Shown here in pieces: positions 47,703 through 56,277 of a stretch of DNA of 56,919 nucleotides. The position numbers and the translations under genes are program-made. The first letter of the stretch is position 1, and every line of letters begins with the position of its first letter. The notes under the pieces are model-generated. The model saw only the letters and a program-made list of their open reading frames with translations. It made no database searches and had not been told where the DNA came from. The DNA is from JAWKTM01 sp041399085. Its GTDB lineage: Bacteria; Planctomycetota; Planctomycetia; Pirellulales; Pirellulaceae. Location: NCBI GenBank assembly GCA_041399085.1, contig JAWKTM010000045.1, positions 1 through 56,919 on the forward strand, in the 5' to 3' direction.

Positions 47703-47926
47703 GTCTGCCCTCGCGTCGAATCATCTCGAAGCCGTGAAGCGTGGAGATTAACTTGCCCGAATTAAGCCCCGGTGAAGCTGGCGCGAGGCGAACATGCAGT
47801 TCGCGCGGCTGGCGAGTCGCGGCGCCGACGAATCGAGCGGCCGGGGGGAATCCGGTTTAGCGGCGCGGCTGGCCACCATTGCGTGAACTGGCCAACGCCC
47901 GCACAATCGAGGCTGTCGCGGTGATA

Positions 47927-48531
47927 ATGTTTGGCCCGGTTGGTACGAAATACGTGTTCGATGCATTGATGCGAGAGATTTGGCTACGGTCGAACAACCG
48001 GCTGTTGGCGATGGGATTGATCCTGCCGTCGCTCGGCTTTCTGCTGGGCGCGTCGCTGGTTGTCGTGGCGGTGAACTATCCGTCGGTGCAGTGGCTGACG
48101 CTGGTCGGCGGCTTGGTCATGGCGGCGTCGCTGGCGGCTGGGGGCGTGATCGCGAACACGCTGCGAATGCCGCGGTTGGCTTACGAGCACGAACATCTGC
48201 TCGTGTATCTGGGCGACGTCACGCCGTTTCGCATTCCGGTCGAGATCGTCGAGTGCTTTTTTCTCGGCCACGGTCCGGCGATGTTGGCCGGGGCGGAAGA
48301 GCACGGGGCGGAAACGCGCACGATTATCGTGCGATTGGCCGAAGCGGCCGAAGCTTGGAAGAACCGCGAAGTGAAGCCGGCGTTGGGCCACTGGTGCAAC
48401 GGATACGTCACGATTCGCGGCACTTGGTGCGAGCCGATCACGCCCGACTTGGTGCAAGGCATGAACCCAGCGACGATCGAGATTCATCGCCAGCGGCGAG
48501 CCGAAGCAGTCGCCGCGAAGAACCGTCGTGA
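47927..48531 (+). CDS. Hypothetical membrane protein upstream of the MfnB-like gene
   Basis: An unrecognised protein of about 200 residues. The ATG at 47927 gives MFGPVGTKYVFDALMREIWLR, then two membrane helices (LLAMGLILPSLGFLLGASLVVVAV and LTLVGGLVMAASLAAGGVI). A soluble region follows with DVTPFRIPVEIVECFFLGHG and ETRTIIVRLAEAAEAW, and a Trp/Cys-rich piece GHWCNGYVTIRGTWCEPITP. The open frame runs to 48658, but its last 45 codons belong to the MfnB-like protein (MIDIQEPNAGALG). So the true stop is probably the TGA at 48529-48531, overlapping the next GTG start, with a shift nearby. The function is unknown; the overlap suggests co-translation with the MfnB-like gene. Confidence 0.55.
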
Positions 48532-49280
48532 CGCGGCTGTTGGTGAGTGTTCGCAGCGAGCCGAGGCGAAGCCGCGTTGGCCGGCGGCGTGGATGATCGA
48601 CATCCAGGAGCCGAACGCCGGGGCACTCGGCGCCCGCCCGGCCGATGTGTGGCGCTGAGGGTTTGCAGGCGGTGGATCGTCGTCGTCCGGTAAGCGTCGC
48701 GTTGGGCGAGTTGTTGGAACCGGACGCGATGATGCTCACTGCGGAAGCTGCGGCGTTGTCGGCCGAGTCCTTGGCTCGAACGACGCCGGGTCTTTCGCCA
48801 AGGTCGGGCTGGCTGGTTGCCGCCGCGCGGCGGAGGTGGCGGAATCGCTGGCAGCGACTCATCGAATTTTCGGCGACTCGATCGCGGTCGCTGTTTACCG
48901 CCGATGCGGAGAACGCCGACTCGCCTGATCTCGGATCGGTGTGCGAGCAAGCTTCGCGACTCGGTTGCCGCATGCTGTTGATCGACACGTTCGACAAAGC
49001 AGTGCAGGGCCGCTTACCGAATTGATTTACGGCGCCCAGAGCTGAGTCGCTGGATATCGCTGGCTCGTCGGCATGGCTTGCGAGCGGTGATTGGCGGGTC
49101 GTTGCACGATCGGAGGACTTCGCCGCCGTGTTGGATAGCGGGCCTGATTATGTGGCCGTGCGCGGGCAACCTGCGACGGCTCGCGAGTCGGTCCGGTTTC
49201 GAGCGAACACGCGTGCGGCATTAATCGCGTTAATGGAACTGGCCGCTCGCACCGCAGACGATTCTCCACAATTTGCTTGA
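48528..49280 (+). CDS. (5-formylfuran-3-yl)methyl phosphate synthase-like protein (MfnB family), frameshifted
   Basis: MfnB makes the furan precursor of methanofuran from two glyceraldehyde-3-phosphates. Joining frames from GTG 48528 gives TRLLVSVRSE, then MIDIQEPNAGALG, RRPVSVALGELLE, FAKVGLAGCRRAAEVAESLA, SIAVAVYADAENAD, MLLIDTFDK, SSAGPLTELIYGAQ, and PDYVAVRGQPATARESVRF to the stop at 49280. The length of about 250 residues matches the family. The lysines of FAKVGL and DTFDK are present, but the lysine of the usual DVKEP or DVKNP is Gln here (DIQEP). Several shifts (about 48575, 48665, 48785, 48900, 48995 and 49045) break it. FhcA, which uses a methanofuran-like cofactor, lies 5.3 kb downstream, supporting a role in tetrahydromethanopterin-linked C1 metabolism. 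Confidence 0.75.
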
Positions 49281-49444
49281 CTTCGCTTTGTCAAAGGAAA
49301 GCCAAATACCTGGCGGCTTGCACGGGTCGCCAGTTCGACCCGCCTTCTCGGCAACCTGTGCCGCGTTTCGCCGTCTTGCTCGGTGGATTGTCGAAGCCCT
49401 TTGGCGAACTGGTGAGGATCGCCATCTTTGTAAGGAGTGCCGCC

Positions 49445-49645
49445 ATGCCCCGTACCGTTTTGGAGGCGATTCAACTGGGCGAATGGGATTTCGAGCCGGA
49501 ATTGTGCGACGAGGGCGACTTCGACGCCACGTCCGCGATGCCCGGCTCGAACGAGAAAGTCGTCATCATGTCTCAACGTCTACAAAGTGGCCAACCGCTT
49601 TGGCATCCAGCCGACCGCCGCTGGTACGACGACTCGGAGGTTTGA
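49445..49645 (+). CDS. Small conserved-looking protein of 66 residues
   Basis: A short open frame with a very good ribosome site (AAGGAG eight bases before ATG 49445). The product starts MPRTVLEAIQLGEWDFEPEL, has VVIMSQRLQSGQPLWHPADRRWYD and ends acidic. There is no signal or membrane segment, and no family I can name. I recall similar short proteins with a start like 'VLEAIREGVWDFEP' in planctomycetes but cannot verify this here. It lies between the MfnB-like and NHL genes. Confidence 0.6.
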   Translation: MPRTVLEAIQLGEWDFEPELCDEGDFDATSAMPGSNEKVVIMSQRLQSGQPLWHPADRRWYDDSEV

Positions 49646-49836
49646 GCCGTCAAGCCTTCCGCGAGGCTAGGTCGAGCGGCCATCGGGATCGGCGATTCGT
49701 CTTTTCGCCCTCCGCGCGCGTTTCTAGTATGATGTGCCGGTCGGCGGTGGCGTTGCCTCACGGCAGCGTCAACGGTCGGCTTCTAATCCCGGACAACCAC
49801 GCGTTTGACTCACTCCCGCGCGAAGGAAATTTGACG

Positions 49837-52290
49837 ATGGCTCGAACCAAGAGCATGCGGCTGGAAACCAGTTTGGCGTCTTCGATCGCCGCCCTTGTTT
49901 GTTGTTGGACGTTGTTGCTGGCGGGATGCGAATCGAAACCCGCCGCGACCGCGGTGGCTCAAACGGTTTCCCAAACGGAAACGCCGAATCCCAGCGGCGA
50001 TGACCAGCCGACAGGCGAACCGCAAGATGAATCGAACAACGCGAACAATGCGCAGCCGCCTGCCGCCGAAACGCCCGCGGAAACGGACAGCGAACCAACC
50101 GCCGAACCGACGCCGGATGCTCGGCCCGCCACGGATCCGAACCAGCCGGCCGATTCGAATCAACAACCCGCGTCGAATCAACCGGCGGACGATGCCGAAG
50201 CTCCAGCGAACTCCGACGACGCAACGAACCCCGACGACTCAACGAACCCCGACGATTCGGAACGGTTGGCTCAGAAACCGGACGAAGTCGACGAGCACCC
50301 GTTCCCTCGGCGAATCGCGATTCCTGATTTTCCGAAGGATTCCGAGTGGCTGAACACGGCCGGTCCGCTGCGCAAGCAGGACTTGAAGGGCAAGTTCGTG
50401 ATTCTCGATTTCTGGACTTACTGCTGCATCAACTGCATTCATATTTTGCCGGAGTTGAAGAAGCTGGAACACGCGTACCCCAAGGAATTGGTGGTGATTG
50501 GCGTGCATTCGGCCAAGTTCGACACGGAGAAGGACAGCCAGAACATCGCCGACGCCATTCTGCGTTACGAGATTGAACATCCGGTCGTGAACGACGCGGG
50601 ACACGATGTGTGGAATACGTTTGGGGTCAATAGCTGGCCGACCGTGTTGTTGATCGATCCGCAAGGCAACGCCATTTGGGGCCGCAGCGGCGAGATCACC
50701 TTTGACGATGTGAACGAGATTCTGAAGGTCGCGATTCCTTACTATCGCGAGCAAGGGTTGCTGGACGAAACGCCCATCAAGTTCGATTTGTTGGCCGATC
50801 GCCAGACGCCGACGCCGCTGCGTTATCCGGGCAAGGTGTTGGCCGACGAAGCCAGCGACCGACTGTTTATCACCGACAGCAATCACAATCGGATCGTGAT
50901 CACGAAGCTGGATGGCACGCTGCTGGATACGATTGGCAGCGGCGCGATCGGGCGAGCCGACGGTGGCTATGCGGAAGCCAGTTTCGATCATCCGCAAGGC
51001 TTGGCGCTACATGGTTCGACGCTGTACGTCGCCGACACCGAAAACCACCTGCTTCGCAAAGTCGATCTGGAGGCGAAGCAGGTTACGACAATTGCCGGCG
51101 TCGGCTCGCAAGGCCGCTCGGCATGGCCTGGCGCCGAGGAACTCACGCGTCTGGATGAGTTGCCCGATCGCTGGGTCGGTCCGCCGAAGACGACGCCGAT
51201 CAACAGCCCGTGGGCTTTGTATGTCCACCAAGACGCACTGTACATCGCGATGGCCGGACCGCATCAGATTTGGAAGATGCCGCTCGACGAATCCGAGATT
51301 GGACCTTACGCCGGGAACGGCCGCGAGGACATCGTGGACGGGCCGCTGTTGCCTCGCGAACCGTATCGACTTGGTTTCTCGTCATTCGCTCAGCCCAGCG
51401 GTTTGTCTTCCGATGGCGAATGGTTGTACGTGGCCGATAGCGAAGGCAGCTCGATCCGAGCCGTGCCATTTGACCCGGCGGGCGAAGTCCGCACGGTCGT
51501 GGGCACCAGCGAACTGCCTTACGCCCGACTGTTCACGTTCGGCGATGTGGACGGCGACCGGCGGCAGGCGCGTCTGCAACACGCGCTCGGGGTCGCCTAT
51601 CACGATGGCCAAATCTATGTGGCCGACACCTATAACAATAAGGTGAAGGTGGTCGACGCGAAAACCGGCGCGGTTACGACCGTGGCGGGAACGGGCGAGC
51701 CGGGTGCGAGCGATGAACCGGCGAAGTTCGACGAGCCGGCCGGCATTTCGTACGCTGCCGGCAAACTGTTTGTGGCGGATACCAACAACAACGCGATTCG
51801 CGTGGTTGACGTGGCCACCAAGAAAGTCTCGACGCTCTCGATCGCCGGGCTTGAGTCCGCTAAGAAACCAGCGGCGGCCTCGGCAGGTCTGCGACTCGCT
51901 TCGCCCAACGAAGTCGCCGTACCCGCAGCCAAAGTGAAGCCGACGGACGGGAAGATCGAGTTGGCCGTCGAGCTGAAGCGCCGGAGGGCTGGAAAATTAA
52001 CAAGATGGCCCCCATGAAATACAAGCTGGAGTTCCCCGAAGCCGAGGGGCGCCGTCGTACGCGGCCAGGCCGGCGCGAAGTCGCTGTCGGAGCCAGCGGC
52101 CAGCTTCACGGTTCCGCTGGAGATTTCCGGCACGGGCGACGACCGCGTCAAGCTGGGCTTCAACTACTTCTATTGCCAGGAAGGCAACGAGGGCCTGTGC
52201 AAGATCGGCAGCGTGCTGTTCAACATCCCGCTACAGATCGACGAATCGGCGACAACCAGCCAAGTGAAGCTGCAACACACGGTCGAATAA
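49837..52290 (+). CDS. NHLRC2-like thioredoxin/NHL-repeat lipoprotein, one frameshift
   Basis: An exported protein of about 817 residues. The signal ends in LLLAGC (lipobox Cys near residue 29). A long low-complexity linker (30-150, rich in Asn, Pro, Asp, Ala) precedes a thioredoxin-like domain with FVILDFWTYCCINCIHILPE (CCINC active site). Next comes a six-bladed NHL beta-propeller (about 315-680) with repeats such as GVAYHDGQIYVADTYNNKVK and GKLFVADTNNNAIRVVD, then a C-terminal beta domain. This is the domain order of NHLRC2. Near 51985 a shift of one base breaks the frame (52017 stop); restored, it reads LPEGWKINK and then SASFTVPLEIS-like strands to VKLQHTVE, ending at 52290. The start is ATG 49837 with AAGGA upstream. 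Role unknown, probably redox or scaffold in the periplasm. Confidence 0.85.
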
Positions 52291-52313
52291 GCATCGTGTG
52301 GGAGATTGCTGCT

Positions 52314-52429
52314 GTAGCGGCGGCTGGAAGCCACCGCTACCGGAAACCGGACACATAGGTAATCGGCAGCGAAATTCTTACCTACCGATGCTGGCAGCAT
52401 CGGCCACGTGGTGGACGCTGCCAGCGTCC
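52314..52429. repeat. Cluster of three intergenic hairpins
   Basis: Between the NHL gene and the flavoprotein gene: a hairpin at 52314-52340 (GTAGCGG...CCGCTAC with an inner GGCT/AGCC pair), one at 52387-52401 (GATGC, TGGCA, GCATC), and one at 52413-52429 (GGACGCTG, C, CAGCGTCC). The first resembles 'GTAGCGGNGGCT' elements I know from planctomycete intergenic regions (from memory, unverified). Since both flanking genes converge here, the cluster could terminate both. Confidence 0.5.
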
Positions 52430-52508
52430 CCATGGGTACATTCTCATCTTCCGGGCAACGATCCGCTGGCCCGAGAAAACCAACAGCCCCAAGTGCAATC
52501 GGAGTTCA

Positions 52509-53660
52509 TCAGCCGGTGGCTGTTGGTGACGAGGCCGGCGCCGTGATTTCCAGCGGAAAAGAGCCTCGACCGAAGAAGACTCGGCGAGTGAGCTCGTCTA
52601 ACGGCGGCAATTGCAGCAGGCGAAACGCCGCCTCGGCCATCCAAGGCTGACGAACTTCGGCCAATCCCCAACGCAAAATGCGGCGCACCAAGAACCGTCG
52701 GCGAAACGGCACGCCCTGATACGGAGCCAAGTGCGTTTCGCGGGCGTCGCCTAGATACGCGTCGGCAACTTCGGCGGCCAACGCCGCTTGGCGCAAGCAA
52801 GGATCCAAACCGCCGGCCGTGAGCGGCGACACCGCGCCGGCCGCATCGCCCACCAGCAAGCCGCGACGATTCACGATCCGCCGCAGCACGCCGCCCACCG
52901 GAATGCGTCCGCCGCGGCGTTCCAGCGGCTCGGCGTCGGGCAGCGACACATATCGCCCGGCTTCCTCGCGCAGTCGCGCCAATGCCGCATGCGGCTCGAA
53001 TCGATTCGCATAGCCGCCAACGCCCAGATGGATCTCCTCGCCGTCGTCGGCGATCCAAGCGATATAGCCTGGCGCGATGCGCGGGTCGAGAAAGCAGTGC
53101 AGGCAAGGCGACTCGTCCGTCGTTCGGCTCGCGTAAACTTCCTCGACACCCACGATCCAGTGCCGATTTTGGCTGAGTTGCAGATCGCGAGCGACGCGCG
53201 AGTTGGCTCCGTCGGCCCCGACCAGGAATCGGGCTTCGACCGTTTGCCGAGTTCCCGCGATCTCAAGGTCCACCAACGAACCGTGCGCATGCTCGCGGCT
53301 GCCGACGAACAGGCAATTCGGCCGCCAATCGACGCCGGCGCCTATCGCGGCCTCCAACGTTCGCAGATACAGTCGCCCCATTTTTCCGACGCGAAATTCA
53401 TCATGCGGGCTGCTCAGTTCCATCGTCCGCCGGCGAGGCGAATACAACCGCACGTCGCGTACGACGGGCCCCAAACAATCTTCGGGCAGCTCGAAATCCT
53501 CCAAAGTGCGGCGGACGAAAATGCCGGTCGTGTGAATCGACTGATCCAACCGCGGCTTGCGGTCGACCAACATCACGCGGCGTCCCCGCTCGGCCAACCA
53601 ACGAGCCGTATTCAACCCGGCCAACCCGGCGCCGACGACCAACACATCCACCGAATCCAT
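52509..53660 (-). CDS. Geranylgeranyl-reductase-family FAD-dependent oxidoreductase
   Basis: A 383-residue flavoprotein. It starts with the FAD-binding motif VDVLVVGAGLAGLNTARWLAERG, has a conserved LVDRKP acid at the end of beta-2, LVGADGANSRVAR in the middle, and the second FAD motif GLLVGDAAGAVSPLTAGGLDPCLRQ. These fit the GGR/lycopene cyclase-like branch, which reduces polyprenyl chains of lipids, quinones or chlorophyll; in a planctomycete the target may be a quinone, carotenoid or lipid (inference). The ATG at 53660 has GGAG seven bases upstream; the frame extends farther upstream without family similarity. It is co-directed with the CAP-domain gene ahead of it, 17 bases apart. Confidence 0.85.
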   Translation of the reverse strand: MDSVDVLVVGAGLAGLNTARWLAERGRRVMLVDRKPRLDQSIHTTGIFVRRTLEDFELPEDCLGPVVRDVRLYSPRRRTMELSSPHDEFRVGKMGRLYLRTLEAAIGAGVDWRPNCLFVGSREHAHGSLVDLEIAGTRQTVEARFLVGADGANSRVARDLQLSQNRHWIVGVEEVYASRTTDESPCLHCFLDPRIAPGYIAWIADDGEEIHLGVGGYANRFEPHAALARLREEAGRYVSLPDAEPLERRGGRIPVGGVLRRIVNRRGLLVGDAAGAVSPLTAGGLDPCLRQAALAAEVADAYLGDARETHLAPYQGVPFRRRFLVRRILRWGLAEVRQPWMAEAAFRLLQLPPLDELTRRVFFGRGSFPLEITAPASSPTATG

Positions 53661-53677
53661 TCGTTGCTCCCGTATTG

Positions 53678-54370
53678 TTAGCCGTCCGCCAAGTCGCCAA
53701 ACCACGCGCAAGCGAACCCTTGAAAAAAGGCCGCCCCGATCGCTTTCCATTGCCAGCGATCGTCGGCCCACGTGTCGCGATTTAACATCACGTTCGAGTG
53801 TTGCGGGCTCTTCTGCCAAGCTTCCAGAGCGTACCGCGCGTCGCGCACTCGCGCCGCGGCGATTTCAAAACCGTAACCAGGATAGCCGACAATCTCCTTG
53901 GGTTTGTCCCACATGATCGTCCAGCTCGATTTGTCCGTCGGTTTATATTGCCCGCCGGACCAGCGTTCGTCGCGCGACCAACTGTGCAGACTGGCCCCGT
54001 CGGCGTGTGGCGCCCGCGTGGCGAGGTCTCGCACGTGCAAAGCAGCCACGACCGTCAAACGAGGCGACAACGCAATTTTGGGCAGTCCGAGCCGTCCGCG
54101 GTAATCGTTAATCAGATCGACCAGCATCCAATAGCTGGGGTCGGCCGAGCGTATTTGGTCGATCGTCGGAACTCGACCAAACGACCCCAGATTTTCGGCG
54201 GCGTGGCTTTCGTTCGTCCGCCGAATCGCGGTCAAACCGACGATGCCCGCGGCCGCGCCGCGCAATGCGGCGCGGCGAGTCGGCCGGCCGCCAAGCGTTG
54301 TCGTGCGTGGGATTCGCCGTTCGCCGTCCGTTGGAACGTGTTTGCCCAACCGTTCTACTCGCGCTAACAC
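53678..54370 (-). CDS. Tat-exported CAP (SCP/PR1) domain protein
   Basis: A 230-residue protein with a twin-arginine signal (TRRAALRGAAAGIVGLTAI, residues 31-49). The body is a CAP domain: LVDLINDYRGRLGLPKIALS followed by LTVVAALHVRDLA, then LHSWSRDERW with a histidine-tryptophan-serine pattern, and ALEAWQKSPQHSNVML where CAP proteins have a 'W..SxxHxxxL' motif with a metal-binding histidine. The start is GTG 54370 with a GGAGCGGAGA run just upstream; no ATG fits. It probably works in the periplasm or on the surface. CAP proteins have many roles and none can be assigned. It ends 17 bases before the flavoprotein gene. Confidence 0.8.
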   Translation of the reverse strand: MLARVERLGKHVPTDGERRIPRTTTLGGRPTRRAALRGAAAGIVGLTAIRRTNESHAAENLGSFGRVPTIDQIRSADPSYWMLVDLINDYRGRLGLPKIALSPRLTVVAALHVRDLATRAPHADGASLHSWSRDERWSGGQYKPTDKSSWTIMWDKPKEIVGYPGYGFEIAAARVRDARYALEAWQKSPQHSNVMLNRDTWADDRWQWKAIGAAFFQGFACAWFGDLADG

Positions 54371-54576
54371 TCTCCGCTCCTCTTACTGCCGTTCGAGACG
54401 CCGCCCCGCGCCGCTTGTTGGATAGGGGCTGGCAAGCCATCATAGACCAACTCGCGCCGAGGACAGGTCGAAATCGGAATCGCGGCGATTCATCGGTCGC
54501 CGCCATCGCACCGATCAACGCGCCGTCCTCGGAATCGTATCCTTTTTACTCCGCGACTTGAACGAGATTCAACCGC

Positions 54577-56235
54577 ATGTCGGACAACTTGTTTCGCATC
54601 ACCGGCGGCTATGTCTACGACCCCATCAACGGTGTCGATGGCCAAGTCCGTGACATCTGGATCGAAAACGGACGCATTGTTCCGCCGCCCAGCGATCCGT
54701 TCGCGCAGCCGGCGCGAACGCTGAACGCCGCCGGCTTGGTCGTGATGCCGGGCGGCATCGACATGCATTGTCACATCGCGGGGCCCAAAGTGAATACGGC
54801 TCGCAAGATGCGACCCGAGGAAAAGCGGAAGGCCGAGCCGGTGCGACGCACTTCCGAGACGCATAGCGGCACGATGGGAAGCGTCCCCAGCACGTTCGCC
54901 ACGGGCTACAAGTACATCGGGCTCGGCTACACGACGGCCTTCGATGCCGCCGTCCCGCCGCTGTCCGCTCGCCACGCCCACGAGGAGTTTGAAGATACGC
55001 CCTGCATCGACAAGGGCTTTTACGTCTTGATGGGCAACAATCACTACATCATGCGAGCGATCCGCGACGGCGAACCCGAACGGATGAAGGCCTTCGTCGC
55101 CTGGTTGCTCGGTTCGGCCAAAGGCTACGCCACTAAGTTGGTGAATCCCGGCGGCGTCGAAGTCTGGAAACATCACGCGTCGGGCAATGTGAGCGGCATC
55201 GACGAACAGGTGGATTTCTACAATGTGACGCCGCGGCAGATCATTCGCGAGATGGCTCGCACGGTCGACGAACTGCGACTGCCCCATGCCGTGCATATCC
55301 ATTCGAACATGTTAGGCATGCCCGGTAACTGGGTCACGACGCTGGACACCATGAAAGCGTTGGAAGGCCACCGTGGGCACATGACTCACATACAGTTTCA
55401 CAGTTACGGAGGTGGCGATGGGGATGAGACCACTTTCAATTCCAAAGTAGCTCCGCTGGCCGACTATGTGAATCAAAACCCCAACATCACGGTCGATGTG
55501 GGACAAGTGCTGTTCGGCGAAACAACCAGCATGACCGGCGACGGCCCGCTGGGGTATTATTTGGCCAATATCTATGGCACGAAATGGTTCAGCGCGGATA
55601 CCGAGATGGAATCGGGCTGCGGCATCGCGCCGATCAAGTATCGCAATAAGAGCCTGGTTCACGCGCTGCAATGGGCGATTGGACTGGAATGGTATTTGAT
55701 GGTCCAGGATCCGTGGCGAGTTGTGATGAGCACGGATCATCCAAACGGCGGTTCGTTTCTGGCTTATCCTCAAATCATTCGCCTGCTGATGGATCGCACA
55801 TATCGGCAAGACGTGCTGAAAACGGTCAATCCGTTGGTGCGCGAGCGAAGTCAACTGGCGGACTTGGATCGCGAATACACGCTGAACGAGATCGCCATTA
55901 TCACGCGAGCCGGCCCAGCTCGCATCTTGGGACTGAAAAACAAAGGGCACCTCGGCCCCGGCGCCGATGCGGATATCACGATCTATTCGCCGCATGAGAA
56001 CAAGGAGACGATGTTCGAGCTGCCACGGTATGTCATCAAGGGAGGCCAGATCGTGGTGGATGATGGCGAGATTCGCGAGAACTTGTTGGGTAAGACCTTG
56101 TACGTCGCCCCCGAGTACGATCGTGATGTGGAAACCAACATTGCCGAATGGTTCGAGCAGTTCTATTCGATTCGCTTCCGCAATTATCCGGTCGGCGAAG
56201 AGTATTTGCACGAAGCGGAACGAATCATAACTTAG
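54577..56235 (+). CDS. fhcA: Formyltransferase/hydrolase complex subunit A (formylmethanofuran dehydrogenase A-like)
   Basis: A 552-residue amidohydrolase. Metal-binding residues are in MPGGIDMHCHIAGPKVNTAR near the N-terminus, KLVNPGGVEVWKHH (a carboxylated lysine is expected here), HAVHIHSNMLGMPGN, THIQFHSY and STDHPNGG. The body covers the whole FmdA/FhcA family without gaps: GYTTAFDAAVPPLSARHAH, ETTSMTGDGPLGYYL, FSADTEMESGCGI. In methylotrophs and planctomycetes FhcA hydrolyses the formyl group from a methanofuran analogue and releases formate. It works with FhcB, C and D, which are not in this window. The start is ATG 54577. The frame is clean. Together with the MfnB-like gene it shows the tetrahydromethanopterin-linked C1 pathway. 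Confidence 0.95.
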   Translation: MSDNLFRITGGYVYDPINGVDGQVRDIWIENGRIVPPPSDPFAQPARTLNAAGLVVMPGGIDMHCHIAGPKVNTARKMRPEEKRKAEPVRRTSETHSGTMGSVPSTFATGYKYIGLGYTTAFDAAVPPLSARHAHEEFEDTPCIDKGFYVLMGNNHYIMRAIRDGEPERMKAFVAWLLGSAKGYATKLVNPGGVEVWKHHASGNVSGIDEQVDFYNVTPRQIIREMARTVDELRLPHAVHIHSNMLGMPGNWVTTLDTMKALEGHRGHMTHIQFHSYGGGDGDETTFNSKVAPLADYVNQNPNITVDVGQVLFGETTSMTGDGPLGYYLANIYGTKWFSADTEMESGCGIAPIKYRNKSLVHALQWAIGLEWYLMVQDPWRVVMSTDHPNGGSFLAYPQIIRLLMDRTYRQDVLKTVNPLVRERSQLADLDREYTLNEIAIITRAGPARILGLKNKGHLGPGADADITIYSPHENKETMFELPRYVIKGGQIVVDDGEIRENLLGKTLYVAPEYDRDVETNIAEWFEQFYSIRFRNYPVGEEYLHEAERIIT

Positions 56236-56277
56236 CCGAACACTGTCTCACACAAAGAGACGAGGCTGATTGCGTTT

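Noticed and set aside
47879..48658. A single fused membrane protein/MfnB gene
   Set aside because: The last 45 codons match the MfnB start only because of a shift; a GTG start with overlapping TGA at 48528-48531 separates the two genes.
54490..56211. Two minus-strand open frames of 270 and 299 codons opposite fhcA
   Set aside because: Shadows of fhcA, which is a full-length family match on the plus strand.
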